This document shows positions 1 to 7,633 of a stretch of 23,573 nt of DNA, piece after piece. The DNA lies in assembly GCA_025454075.1 (NCBI GenBank), contig JALOPD010000023.1, forward strand, positions 1 to 23,573. Reading direction: 5' to 3'. This DNA comes from Desulfobacterales bacterium (GTDB taxonomy: Bacteria; Desulfobacterota; Desulfobacteria; Desulfobacterales; UBA2174_A). The notes under the pieces were generated by a model. The model was not told where the DNA came from and ran no database searches. It saw only the letters and a program-made list of their open reading frames with translations. A program made the position numbers and the translations under genes. Position 1 is the stretch's first letter; every line of letters begins with the position of its first letter.

Positions 1-681
1 GGCATGCCGCTGATCGTGCTCAACGTGAAATCGAGCATGAAGCTCGTGGAGGCCCTCTACCAGTACGACACCCTCACGCGGCTCAACGACAGCCGCTTCG
101 CCGACTCCAAGCGGGACGTGAGTCGGATCGAGGACTACATCCGCATGGGCAAGATCGGCCAGGCCTTCAGCGCAGAGACCCGCACGGTGCTGCTGATCGA
201 CGAGATCGACAAGGCCGACACCGACTTCCAGGACGACATGCTGGACGTGCTTGACCAGATGGAGTTCGACATCATCGAGATCGACAAGACCGTGGCCGCC
301 CGCCACCGGCCGGTGATCATCATCACCAGCAACGCCAAGAAGGACCTCTCCGACCCCTTCCTGGGGCGGTGCAATTTCCATCACATCGCCTTCCCGGAAC
401 CGGACATGATGCGCCGCATCCTCGCCGTGCATTTCCCCGGCGTCGACCGGGATCTGCTCGAGAACAGCATCAGCGCCTTCTACCGCATGCGCCAGATCGA
501 GGGCGTGGAGAAGCGGCCGGCCACCCGGGAGCTGATCAACTGGATCCGCGCGCTGCAGTCCGACCCCGATTTCAACCCGCGGCACCTCGGCAAGGGCGAA
601 CTGCCTTACCTGGGGGTGCTGTTCAAGAAGAGCCAGGACCACCAGCGGGCGCGGGAGGCCGTCAGCAGAAGGCGCCTGTAA
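1..681 (+). CDS. MoxR-type AAA+ ATPase, C-terminal part (5' end outside window)
   Basis: This is the C-terminal ~226 codons of an AAA+ ATPase; the reading frame is open at base 1, so the Walker A region lies upstream of the window. Visible motifs are a Walker B (VLLIDEIDKAD, about residues 62-72 of the visible part), a sensor-1 stretch (VIIITSNAKKDLSDPFLGRC) and a C-terminal helical lid ending near KRPATRELINWIRAL. MoxR ATPases act as chaperones that remodel or insert cofactors into metalloenzymes, usually together with a VWA-domain partner, and exactly such a gene follows at 773. The in-frame ATG at base 4 is not taken as the start because the AAA+ core would then be missing. The family call is firm; the client enzyme cannot be told from this window. 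Confidence 0.88.
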   Translation, partial: GMPLIVLNVKSSMKLVEALYQYDTLTRLNDSRFADSKRDVSRIEDYIRMGKIGQAFSAETRTVLLIDEIDKADTDFQDDMLDVLDQMEFDIIEIDKTVAARHRPVIIITSNAKKDLSDPFLGRCNFHHIAFPEPDMMRRILAVHFPGVDRDLLENSISAFYRMRQIEGVEKRPATRELINWIRALQSDPDFNPRHLGKGELPYLGVLFKKSQDHQRAREAVSRRRL

Positions 682-732
682 GGGGAGGCTGCCGCCGCTG
701 CGTTGTTTCGGGCATTCAGCCTTTTTGTTTTG

Positions 733-772
733 CCAAACACCAAACACCCGAACACCAAAACATCCAACAACC
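733..772 (+). repeat. A/C-rich degenerate repeat before the VWA gene
   Basis: The 91-base gap between the MoxR gene and the VWA gene ends in a run made almost only of A and C, with irregular copies of AACACC/AAACACC. It abuts the ATG at 773, so there is no purine-rich Shine-Dalgarno sequence in front of that gene. A similar string on the other strand lies at about 14659-14680 inside the element between the ABC binding-protein and permease genes. Function unknown; it may be a dispersed intergenic repeat of this genome. Confidence 0.45.
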
Positions 773-1963
773 ATGTTCATCGACTTCTTTTACCAACTGC
801 GCGGCGTTGGGCTGCCGGTCAGCCCCACCGCATTTCTCACGCTCCACCGGGCGATGTCCGGCGGACTGGTGAATTCCCTCGAGGACTTCTACACGGCGTC
901 CCGTTCGATCCTCATCAAGAGCGAGCGCTACTTCGACCTTTTCGATCAGGTCTTCGCCCATCACTTCAAGGGCGCCGAGATGCCGGACCCCAAGGGCATC
1001 GAGCTCGACGAGATGGCGCGGGCCATGCTGGACGCCTGGCTGCAGCACTCCGGAGAGCTATCGCGTCTGCTCGGGATGGACGAAAAGGCCCTCAAGCAGC
1101 TCACCCCCGAACAGCTTTTGGATTATTTCAAGGAGCGTCTGAAGGAGCAGACCGAAGCCCACCACGGCGGCGCCAAGTGGATCGGCACCGGCGGGACATC
1201 GCCGGTCGGCCACTCCGGCTATCACCCCGGGGGCATGCGTGTGGGCGGGGTTTCGCGCCGACAGTCGGCGGTGAAGGTGGCCCTGGAGCGGCGTTACAAG
1301 GACTATTCGCTGGAAGGCCCGCTGACGCAGGCCCTGATGGGCGAGGCTCTCAAGCGGCTGCGGCACATGGTGCCGGCCGGGCCCAAGGACCGGCTCAACG
1401 TCGAGGCCACCATCTACCAGACCACCAAGAACGCGGGGGAGATCGAGATCGTCTTCGACCGGGCGTTGAAAGACAAGCTCAAGGTCATTCTCGCCGTCGA
1501 CAACGGCGGCTGGTCCATGGACCCCTACATCCCGCTGGTCCAGACCCTCTTCGACTATGCCCGGTCCCAGTTCAAGGATTTAAAGACGTTTTTTTTCCAC
1601 AACACCATCTACGACACGCTGTGGGGGGACCCGGCGCGTTTTCGCAAGCCCCAGCGGATCGAGGAGTTCGCCCGGTTCGACCCGCAAACCCGCCTGGTGA
1701 TCGTGGGGGATGCCAGCATGGCGCCCTACGAGCTGCTGGCCACGGACGGCTCCATCTACGCCGAAGAGCGCAGCGGCCGGGCCAGCATCGAGTGCCTGAG
1801 CTTCCTGGCCGAGACGTTCCCGCGCAGTGTCTGGCTCAACCCCAAGCCGATCGAGGTCTGGGACTACACCCGCAGCATCATCGCCATCCGCAAGGTCTTC
1901 CCCATGTTCGAGTTCACCATCGACGGCCTCGAGCAGGCGGTCGCCCACCTGATGAGGAAATGA
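773..1963 (+). CDS. VWA domain protein, CoxE-like partner of MoxR
   Basis: A 396-residue protein. An N-terminal helical region (about 1-130) is followed by a Gly-rich linker (138-154, GTGGTSPVGHSGYHPGG) and a von Willebrand factor A fold from about 205 to the C-terminus. The strand that should carry the metal-ion-dependent adhesion site reads LAVDNGGWSMDPY (241-252): Asp243 is present, but the two Ser of DxSxS are replaced by Gly245 and Trp247. A second conserved acidic loop, VGDASMAPYE, is at 311-320. CoxE-type VWA proteins pair with MoxR ATPases to activate metalloenzymes, which fits the ATPase just upstream. The frame could open at 725, but those first 16 codons are the A/C-rich repeat, so the ATG at 773 (MFIDFFYQLR) is chosen. 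It is cytoplasmic, with no signal peptide or membrane segment. Confidence 0.85.
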   Translation: MFIDFFYQLRGVGLPVSPTAFLTLHRAMSGGLVNSLEDFYTASRSILIKSERYFDLFDQVFAHHFKGAEMPDPKGIELDEMARAMLDAWLQHSGELSRLLGMDEKALKQLTPEQLLDYFKERLKEQTEAHHGGAKWIGTGGTSPVGHSGYHPGGMRVGGVSRRQSAVKVALERRYKDYSLEGPLTQALMGEALKRLRHMVPAGPKDRLNVEATIYQTTKNAGEIEIVFDRALKDKLKVILAVDNGGWSMDPYIPLVQTLFDYARSQFKDLKTFFFHNTIYDTLWGDPARFRKPQRIEEFARFDPQTRLVIVGDASMAPYELLATDGSIYAEERSGRASIECLSFLAETFPRSVWLNPKPIEVWDYTRSIIAIRKVFPMFEFTIDGLEQAVAHLMRK

Positions 1964-2004
1964 TCCTGGGCCGGACCGGTTTCCCGCCCTGGCATTTTTG
2001 CCCC

Positions 2005-2047
2005 TGAGACGAGTGCCGCTGCTCGATGCGGCTGAAATGGCGTCTCA
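2005..2047. terminator. Nested inverted repeat between convergent genes (possible terminator)
   Basis: Seven-base arms TGAGACG (2005-2011) and CGTCTCA (2041-2047) enclose a second pair, GCCGC (2015-2019) and GCGGC (2028-2032). The structure lies between the convergent VWA gene and the lipoprotein operon, where a two-way terminator would be expected. There is no clear U-run on either side, so an intrinsic terminator is only a possibility. Confidence 0.4.
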
Positions 2048-2103
2048 ATCTCTCGAAAACAAGTTATCCGTTTACATCATTTGAGCAACATTCTTAAATC
2101 TTT

Positions 2104-2541
2104 TTATTGCTTGCCGATATATCTGCAGTTTTCAATCTCTTTTTCGCCCGTCACAGGCTCCACAAGCTCGGGATAAACATGCCCAACGAAGAACCCCATG
2201 GATATGTTCAAGCGCACGAAGCGCACCTCGCCCTTATCCAGCGTAAGCGTCAACTTGCGATCCACTTCTGTTGACGTCATGATCTCGTAGGTCCCCGAAG
2301 GCCTGTCGGCATAAAAAAATCCGTTTGGCTGAGCTGATCCGACCACTTCTCCATTCAATTTTACATCGGGTTGTATCGCTGCTCCCAGTACTGTAGCGCG
2401 ATAAATATAAATTCTTCCCATGTCCGGCCCTAATTTGGTCATATTCGGCACCATTTCGACATATTTAGGGCCGCTGGTCGCACAACCGGAAAAAATAAGA
2501 GCCATGGCGAGAAGAGCCAACCATTTCGAAGGTGTTCTCAT
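2104..2541 (-). CDS. DUF2846-type lipoprotein
   Basis: A 145-residue exported lipoprotein. The N-terminus has a short basic start, a hydrophobic segment and a lipobox (IFSGC, Cys20), so it should be lipid-anchored in the envelope. The mature part, with GRIYIYRATVLGAAIQPDVK, a short 'VKLNGEVVG' strand and YADRPSGTYEI, matches the pattern of DUF2846 proteins: small beta-rich lipoproteins of unknown function. A clear ribosome-binding site (AAGGAGAG) sits about 5 bases before the ATG. It is the second gene of a two-lipoprotein operon, 16 bases after the gene at 2558-2959. Family assignment is from recognisable sequence pattern; molecular function is unknown. Confidence 0.75.
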   Translation of the reverse strand: MRTPSKWLALLAMALIFSGCATSGPKYVEMVPNMTKLGPDMGRIYIYRATVLGAAIQPDVKLNGEVVGSAQPNGFFYADRPSGTYEIMTSTEVDRKLTLTLDKGEVRFVRLNISMGFFVGHVYPELVEPVTGEKEIENCRYIGKQ

Positions 2542-2557
2542 AACACTCTCCTTTCTC

Positions 2558-2959
2558 TTACGGGTTTAAATTTTTCATTGATAATTCCTGGGGTGCATTC
2601 AACGGGGAAAATGTTTTTTCGACCGGGAGGTAGAAACCAACCAGTTTCCCGGATGAAACCACAATGTAGGCTTCGTGGATATGGGACGCCTCCACGGTCA
2701 GGATCTGATCTTTGGTTTTAAAAACCTCCCCCTGCGGGATACTTCCCGCATAATCCCATCGAGTACCCGGACGTAGTGTTCGGCTGTAACCCGTTCCCAG
2801 GTCTACATTCACCTCTTTTTCCAAGACACAGGAGTTCTTTGGTGCTTGGCCGGAATCGAGGTTTGCAGGGATTTGTTTCACATGAACGACATCGAATGCG
2901 CAGCCCGTCAACAAAAAAGTCAAAGCGCAGAACCAAAAAGGAACTTGCAACTTTTTCAT
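2558..2959 (-). CDS. Small lipoprotein of unknown family
   Basis: A 133-residue protein starting MKKLQVPFWFCALTFLLTGC: a signal peptide with a lipobox at Leu-Thr-Gly-Cys20, hence a predicted lipid-anchored envelope protein. The rest is a mostly beta-strand domain (RTLRPGTRWDYAGSIPQGEV, then VEASHIHEAYIVVSSGKLVGFYLPVEKTF) that I do not recognise. A very strong ribosome-binding site, AAGGAGG, lies 5 bases before the ATG. It is the first gene of the operon with the DUF2846 lipoprotein downstream, so the two probably act at the same site. The ~140 bases upstream (2960-3098), between it and the 3' end of the ATPase gene, hold a 10-base palindrome TTGCCGGCAA (3018-3027) and no clear promoter. Confidence 0.72.
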   Translation of the reverse strand: MKKLQVPFWFCALTFLLTGCAFDVVHVKQIPANLDSGQAPKNSCVLEKEVNVDLGTGYSRTLRPGTRWDYAGSIPQGEVFKTKDQILTVEASHIHEAYIVVSSGKLVGFYLPVEKTFSPLNAPQELSMKNLNP

Positions 2960-3098
2960 AGAACCTCCTTTTTGCCATTCGCGTGCCGAACGAGAAAAGA
3001 TACAGGCTTCAGGCCGTTTGCCGGCAACCGGAAAACATGGAAGGGCTCTTATCGGTCACGTAAGCCGAATGATCCTTCGGGATTCGCATTCTGATCCA

Positions 3099-4256
3099 TC
3101 ATTGCAAGACCCGACCCGACCAGAGGTCTTCGAGAAAAACCTTCCACGGCATGATCTCGATGCCCTGCTCCGTCAACCGCGGGCGAGGGTCGCACGATAC
3201 CAGCAGCCTTCGGCGCGCATGGTACTCCTCGCCGAACGCGACAAGCCCCTTGAAATGATGCGCCTGAGCCTTTTCGGTCCCCTTGACCTCTATCGCCACC
3301 TCATGGTCGCCGAGAATGAAATCGATTCCCAACTTGGATGCCGTGCGCCAGTAGGACAGGGGGTATGCCAGCCCGGAATAGCGGGAATGGGCGCAGAGTT
3401 CCATGAAGATGAAATGCTCGAAAGCCCTGCCGAACAGCTCCGATCCCTGCGTCACGCGTCCACGCTTCGTGAGGAAGTTGACCACGCCGACATCGAAAAA
3501 ATAAAAGCGTGGCGTCGCAATGACACGCCGTTTCGGTCGCTTTCTGTAGGCAGGCAGGAAACGCCCGATCAACGTGTCTTCCAGTATCTGGTAATACGAC
3601 TTGACTGTCGGTACGCTGACCCCACACTCCCTGGCAATGGTCGAGAACTGCAGCATTTCCCCGTTGCCGAGGGCGGCCATCTCCAAAAAACGGCTGAAGG
3701 ATGGGACATTCCGCGTAAGGGCTTCGGCCACGATTTCTTCTCTCAGATAATCTCCGACGTAAGATTCAAGGCGCCGGCGCGCCAGGCGGCTGCCATAATG
3801 CGGAGGCATCAGCCCGTCGTTCAAAGCCGAATCCAGCGAGAAGCCCGGAATTTCGGTGAACGACAGTGGGAACAGTTCATATCGCAGGGCGCGGCCGCCA
3901 AGCAGATTGCCATGACCGCGACGCAGTTTTCGAGCGCTCGAGCCGCAGAGGATGAACTGCAGATTGGTGTTTTCGATCAGCCAGTGGACTTCATCGAGCA
4001 GATCAGGGACTTTTTGGACTTCATCCAAGATTATTGGTTGAGTCACCGCCGCGTTGCGCAGCAGGGCAAGGCACTCTTCCCGGAACAGGGCCGGTTGATG
4101 CAGCAGCCGACGATACTCGTCCGAGAGGAGAAGGTCGTAGCGGCGGGAGTGTGGAAAGCGTTCGCGCAGCAGCGTGCTTTTACCGGTTTGGCGCGGACCC
4201 CAAAGAAAGCAGCTTGATCGCTCGGGCAAATCGATGTTCAACCAGCGCTGAAACAT
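3099..4256 (-). CDS. AAA+ ATPase with DUF4143 C-terminal domain
   Basis: A 385-residue protein. The N-terminal P-loop domain has Walker A GPRQTGKST (20-28), Walker B PIILDEVQK (74-82) and a sensor-like CGSSARKLRRG (104-114). The middle region carries a winged-helix-like segment (IARECGVSVPTVKSYYQIL, about 207-225). The C-terminal DUF4143 part ends in a restriction-endonuclease-like core, with Asp312 in GIDFIL and Glu323-Val-Lys325 in AIEVKG. Proteins of this build are common, often horizontally spread single genes of unknown cellular role. It stands alone between two unrelated minus-strand groups, with its own promoter in an AT-rich gap (4257-4293). No Shine-Dalgarno sequence precedes the ATG, so it may be translated from a very short leader. 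The family call is strong; the function is unknown. Confidence 0.87.
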   Translation of the reverse strand: MFQRWLNIDLPERSSCFLWGPRQTGKSTLLRERFPHSRRYDLLLSDEYRRLLHQPALFREECLALLRNAAVTQPIILDEVQKVPDLLDEVHWLIENTNLQFILCGSSARKLRRGHGNLLGGRALRYELFPLSFTEIPGFSLDSALNDGLMPPHYGSRLARRRLESYVGDYLREEIVAEALTRNVPSFSRFLEMAALGNGEMLQFSTIARECGVSVPTVKSYYQILEDTLIGRFLPAYRKRPKRRVIATPRFYFFDVGVVNFLTKRGRVTQGSELFGRAFEHFIFMELCAHSRYSGLAYPLSYWRTASKLGIDFILGDHEVAIEVKGTEKAQAHHFKGLVAFGEEYHARRRLLVSCDPRPRLTEQGIEIMPWKVFLEDLWSGRVLQ

Positions 4257-4265
4257 GATAGTTTA

Positions 4266-4292
4266 AATATATGTTTTAATTAATCGTGTCAA
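4266..4292 (-). promoter_or_regulatory. Candidate promoter of the DUF4143 ATPase gene
   Basis: Read on the minus strand, a perfect -35 TTGACA (4292-4287) is followed after 15 bases by TATATT (4271-4266); the expected start site falls only a few bases before the ATG at 4256. The surrounding ~40 bases are strongly AT-rich, including the palindrome TTAATTAA, in contrast to the GC-rich genes on both sides. The spacer is short of the ideal 17. Confidence 0.5.
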
Positions 4293-4293
4293 A

Positions 4294-5094
4294 TTAAATT
4301 GATGATTGTTGGTCGATCAGCTCCGCCACCAGCACGGTGACCGCTTGGCCCCGCAGGCGCACCCGGTCCCCCATCACCGTGACCCCGACCACGCCGCCGC
4401 GCGCCGAGGCCTGGTAGGCGAGCATTTCGGTCCTGCCCAGGCGCTTGCTCCAGTAGGGACCGAGACAGCAGTGGGCCGAGCCGGTCACCGGGTCCTCGTC
4501 GATGCCGACGGCCGGCCCGAAGAACCGCGAGACGAAGTCGAAGCCCGGCATGGAAGCCCGGCTGGTCACCATGACGCCGCGCACCGGCAGGGCTTTCAGA
4601 CGCGTGAGGTCGGGGCGCAGGCTTCTCACGATCTCTTCGGATCCCACCTCCACCAGGTGATCGAAGCGGCTGCCGCGGAAGTTTACGATCTTCGCCCCCA
4701 GGGTCTCGGTCAGGCCGGGCGGGGCCTGCGCCTCCTCGTCCGGCACGGCGGGAAAATCCAGTTCGATGCCGCCCTGCCGGCGCGCGGCTGTCAGCAGGCC
4801 GCTGAGGGTGTAAAACCGCGCGGATTCGCGGCCGTCCAGCAGGCCGGTCTCCCACAGGATGTGGGCCGAGGCGAGCGCCGCGTGGCCGCAGAGTTCGACC
4901 TCCACGGCGGGCGTGAACCAGCGCAGGCGAAAGCCGTCCGATTGCTTCAGCAGGAAGGCCGTCTCCGAGAGGTTCATCTCCCGCGCGACATTCTGCATCC
5001 AGGTGTCGTCTTTAGGGTCGGCCAGCACACAGACGCCGGCGGGATTGCCCGTGAACGGTTTGTCGGTGAAGGCGTCGACCTGGTAGATTTTCAT
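4294..5094 (-). CDS. PhzF-family isomerase/epimerase
   Basis: A 266-residue protein of the PhzF fold (two diaminopimelate-epimerase-like halves). Diagnostic stretches are MKIYQVDAFTDKPFTGNPAG at the start, NLSETAF with the family's catalytic glutamate (Glu44 from this start), VELCGHAALASAH, and DEDPVTGSAHC in the second half. Members catalyse cofactor-free proton shifts or isomerisations on small metabolites; only a few have known substrates. A GTG two codons upstream (5100) is in frame, but the ATG at 5094 gives the usual family N-terminus. It is the last gene of the minus-strand catabolic block, 72 bases after ygeW, which suggests it acts on an intermediate of that pathway. The 5095-5166 gap carries two copies of GGGTTCAG (5106-5113, 5121-5128). 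Confidence 0.88.
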   Translation of the reverse strand: MKIYQVDAFTDKPFTGNPAGVCVLADPKDDTWMQNVAREMNLSETAFLLKQSDGFRLRWFTPAVEVELCGHAALASAHILWETGLLDGRESARFYTLSGLLTAARRQGGIELDFPAVPDEEAQAPPGLTETLGAKIVNFRGSRFDHLVEVGSEEIVRSLRPDLTRLKALPVRGVMVTSRASMPGFDFVSRFFGPAVGIDEDPVTGSAHCCLGPYWSKRLGRTEMLAYQASARGGVVGVTVMGDRVRLRGQAVTVLVAELIDQQSSI

Positions 5095-5166
5095 GTGCAC
5101 CCAGAGGGTTCAGGATTCAAGGGTTCAGTAGGCCGAAGAGATGAATCCTCCAGCCCTTCGGTCACG

Positions 5167-6357
5167 TTAGAGGCCGATGCGCTTAGCCGTGCGGCGCTTC
5201 ATGGCCCGGAGCAGTTTGGCCGGGTCCTCGAAGCGGGCGGCCAGCATGGCGGCGGCGATGATGTAGGGCTTGAAGCCGGCCTGAATGTAGGTCGGGATGC
5301 GGTAGCGCTCGAACACGCCGGCGGCAACCTCGCCGGCCGTGCACGAGACCCCGGAGATGTCCGCCGGCAGGCAGTGCATGTAAAGCGCCTTGCCCCTGCG
5401 GGTGAGCTTCATCTTGGCTTCGGTGCACTCCCAGTCTTTGAACCGGGCATTGTTGGCCAGGCACGCGTTTTCGAGCTCCTTGAGCCCGTCCGTGTCGTTG
5501 TTGCGCAGCAGTTCGGTGCGTTTTTCCATGACGTGAAAGGGGGCCCAGCTCTTGGGGTAGACCACGTCGGCGCCGGCAAAGGCCTCGTCCATGGAGTTCA
5601 CGACTTTGAAGCTGCCGCCGTTTTCTTTCGCGAAGACGCCCGCCTTCGCAACCACGTCGGGGATCAGTTGGTAGCCCTCGGGGTGGGCCAGCACCACCTC
5701 CATGCCGAAGCGCGTCATCAGCCCGATCACCCCCTGGGGCACGGACAAGGGCTTGCCGTAGCTGGGGGAATAGGCCCAGGTCATGGCGATTTTCTTGCCC
5801 CGCAGGTGGTCCAGCGAGCCGAAGTGGTGTTGGAGCTGCATCAGGTCGGCCATGCTCTGGGTGGGGTGGTCGATGTCGCTCTGCAGGTTGACCAGGTAGG
5901 GCCGCTGTTCCAGGACCCCGGCCTTGAACCCGTCCTCCACGGCGGCGGCCACCTCCTGCATGTAAGCGTGGCCCGCGCCCAGAAAAATGTCGTCCCGGAT
6001 GCCGATGAATTCGGTGAAAAAGCCGATCATATTGGCCGTCTCGCGCACGGTCTCGCCGTGGGCGATCTGTGAGCGGCCTTCGTCCAGGTCCTGGACGCCG
6101 AGCCCCAGCAGGTTGGCGGCGGAGAAAAAGGAGAAGCGCGTGCGGGTCGACTGGTCGCGGAAGATGCTCACGGCCAGGCCGGAGTCGAAGCAGCGGGTCG
6201 AGATGTTTTCCCGGCGCAGCCATTGCAGCGCATCGGCCACGGCAACGATTTTCCTGAGTTCATCAACGGATTTCTCCCAGGTCAGCAGGAAATCCTTGTG
6301 GTAAAGCTCACCGGGCAGGCCATCGATCTCCTTCATCAGCTGGGGAAAGCTGGTCAT
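5167..6357 (-). CDS. ygeW: Knotted carbamoyltransferase, YgeW type
   Basis: A 396-residue protein, the length expected for YgeW. It keeps the carbamoyl-phosphate motifs of the aspartate/ornithine carbamoyltransferase superfamily: DQSTRTRFSF (S-T-R-T-R), HPTQSMADLM (HPxQ) and HCLPAD (HCLP). The N-terminus (MTSFPQLMKEIDGLPGELYH) and the insertions in the C-terminal half fit YgeW rather than ArgF or PyrB. The true substrate of YgeW is not settled; in other bacteria it sits with ygeX/ygeY in purine and diaminopropionate degradation clusters. Here it follows the YgeY-like hydrolase by 33 bases with a strong AAGGAGG ribosome-binding site. A catabolic role, releasing carbamoyl phosphate from a ureido compound, is inferred. 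No carbamate kinase is seen in the window. Confidence 0.9.
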   Translation of the reverse strand: MTSFPQLMKEIDGLPGELYHKDFLLTWEKSVDELRKIVAVADALQWLRRENISTRCFDSGLAVSIFRDQSTRTRFSFFSAANLLGLGVQDLDEGRSQIAHGETVRETANMIGFFTEFIGIRDDIFLGAGHAYMQEVAAAVEDGFKAGVLEQRPYLVNLQSDIDHPTQSMADLMQLQHHFGSLDHLRGKKIAMTWAYSPSYGKPLSVPQGVIGLMTRFGMEVVLAHPEGYQLIPDVVAKAGVFAKENGGSFKVVNSMDEAFAGADVVYPKSWAPFHVMEKRTELLRNNDTDGLKELENACLANNARFKDWECTEAKMKLTRRGKALYMHCLPADISGVSCTAGEVAAGVFERYRIPTYIQAGFKPYIIAAAMLAARFEDPAKLLRAMKRRTAKRIGL

Positions 6358-6390
6358 CGGTCCTCCTTGCAGGTCGTCCGTTTCTGGCTA

Positions 6391-7575
6391 TTAAAAAGCG
6401 AACGCGTACAACGCATAAAAGGCGGCGGCGTTGACGAGGTCCTCGACCGGGGTCTTTTCATCGGGGGCGTGGGCCATGGCCTCCGCCCCCGGCCCGAAGC
6501 CGATGGTCGGGATCCCATACATGCCGGAGATGGTGACGGCGTTGGTCGAGAAGGTCCACTTGCCGATGCGGGGCGGCTTGGCAAACAGCGCCCGGCAGAC
6601 CCGAACGCCGGTCTGCACCGCCGCGTGGTCCTCGGGCCACTTCCAGGTCGGGTAATATTTTTCCATGCCGTAGCGTCGGCCGGTGTAGCCCGTTTCCTCG
6701 TAGTTCAAAACGAAGACCTTGGCATCTTCCCCCTTGACCAGCGCTTCTATCTCCTTGACGGCCGATTCCTTGGTTTCGCCCCAGGTCAGCCGGCGGTCCA
6801 GGTGGATGCGGGCGTAGTCGGCCACCGCGCAGAGCGACGGGCTGCCGGAGACGAACTGGCTCAGTGCAATGGACCCCTTGCCGAGAAATTCGTCGACGGG
6901 CAGCCGCTCGTTGAGCTGCTCGGCGGCCAGACAGGCGCGGGAGGCCATGTAGATCGCATTCTTGCCGCGTTCCGGGGCCGATCCGTGGGAGGAGAGGCCC
7001 TTGAACTCGACCTCGATTTCCATCCGGCCGCGCTGGCCGCGGTAGAGGCCGCCGTCGGTGGGCTCGGTGCTCACGACCACCTCGGGCCGGATCCCGTCCT
7101 CTTCGATGACATACTTCCAGCACAGGCCGTCGCAGTCCTCCTCGATGACGCTGCCGACGAAATACACCGTGAGATCCCGGTTCAGACCCAATTCCTTGAG
7201 GATGCGGCCCGCGGTGACCATGGAGGCGACGCCGCCCTTCTGGTCCGCGGCCCCGCGGCCGTGGACGAACCCGTCGCGGATCTCCCCGCAGAACGGGTCG
7301 AAGCTCCAGTTGGCCGCGTTGCCCACCTCCACGGTGTCGATGTGGCCGTCGAACGCCAGGATGCGTTTGCCGTTTCCGATGCGGCCGATCACGTTCCCGA
7401 GCCCGTCGATCTTGACCTCGTCGAAGCGGGCGGCCTGCATCTGCTCGATCAGTTTTTGCGCCACCTCCTTCTCTCCAAGGCTGAAGGACTTGATCTTGAT
7501 AAGTTCGGACAGGTTTAAAGCCGTGTAGTCGCGATATCGTCGGGATAGTTCCAGGATCCGTTCGGCGGTTTGCAT
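6391..7575 (-). CDS. ygeY: M20-family metallohydrolase, YgeY type
   Basis: A 394-residue M20 peptidase/deacylase. Metal and catalytic residues are visible in order: His78-x-Asp80 (FDGHIDTV), Asp111 (GRGAADQKGG), the Glu145-Glu146 pair (VIEEDCDG), Glu171 (STEPTDGG) and a C-terminal His in FGPGAEAMAHAPDE. The dimerisation/lid domain lies between about 180 and 290. This matches the YgeY family, annotated elsewhere as a 'selenium metabolism-linked hydrolase' because of gene neighbourhood; there is no in-frame UGA here and no selenium gene in the window. Enzymes of this fold remove acyl, carbamoyl or peptide groups from amino acids. Its place between the PLP lyase and ygeW supports a role in breaking down an N-substituted amino acid. 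The start has an AGAGGG ribosome-binding site. Confidence 0.88.
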   Translation of the reverse strand: MQTAERILELSRRYRDYTALNLSELIKIKSFSLGEKEVAQKLIEQMQAARFDEVKIDGLGNVIGRIGNGKRILAFDGHIDTVEVGNAANWSFDPFCGEIRDGFVHGRGAADQKGGVASMVTAGRILKELGLNRDLTVYFVGSVIEEDCDGLCWKYVIEEDGIRPEVVVSTEPTDGGLYRGQRGRMEIEVEFKGLSSHGSAPERGKNAIYMASRACLAAEQLNERLPVDEFLGKGSIALSQFVSGSPSLCAVADYARIHLDRRLTWGETKESAVKEIEALVKGEDAKVFVLNYEETGYTGRRYGMEKYYPTWKWPEDHAAVQTGVRVCRALFAKPPRIGKWTFSTNAVTISGMYGIPTIGFGPGAEAMAHAPDEKTPVEDLVNAAAFYALYAFAF

Positions 7576-7596
7576 GGAAGCCCTCTTTACTTTGAA

Positions 7597-7633
7597 TTCG
7601 ATTTTCCCTGAAAATCGAAGCCGCTCAAGCGGC
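7597..7633 (-). other. Two tandem hairpins between the PLP lyase gene and ygeY
   Basis: Two perfect stem-loops lie side by side: TTCGATTTT/AAAATCGAA (7597-7605 and 7611-7619, 5-base loop) and GCCGCT/AGCGGC (7620-7625 and 7628-7633, 2-base loop). The second overlaps the stop codon of the upstream lyase gene. On the transcript they would fold one after the other about 20 bases before the ygeY start. There is no U-run, so they look more like mRNA stability or processing elements than a terminator. Confidence 0.55.

Noticed and set aside
703..2007. Plus-strand open frame (434 codons) overlapping the VWA gene
   Set aside because: Alternate frame of the VWA gene with biased Arg/Gly/Pro content; the VWA frame holds the conserved fold.
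3018..4217. Plus-strand open frame (399 codons)
   Set aside because: Antisense to the DUF4143 ATPase, whose Walker motifs are intact.
4306..6072. Plus-strand open frame (588 codons)
   Set aside because: Antisense to the PhzF and YgeW genes, which carry conserved catalytic motifs; no recognisable domain.
6391..7575. Selenoprotein possibility for the YgeY homologue
   Set aside because: The family name mentions selenium, but there is no in-frame UGA inside the gene and no selenium gene nearby.
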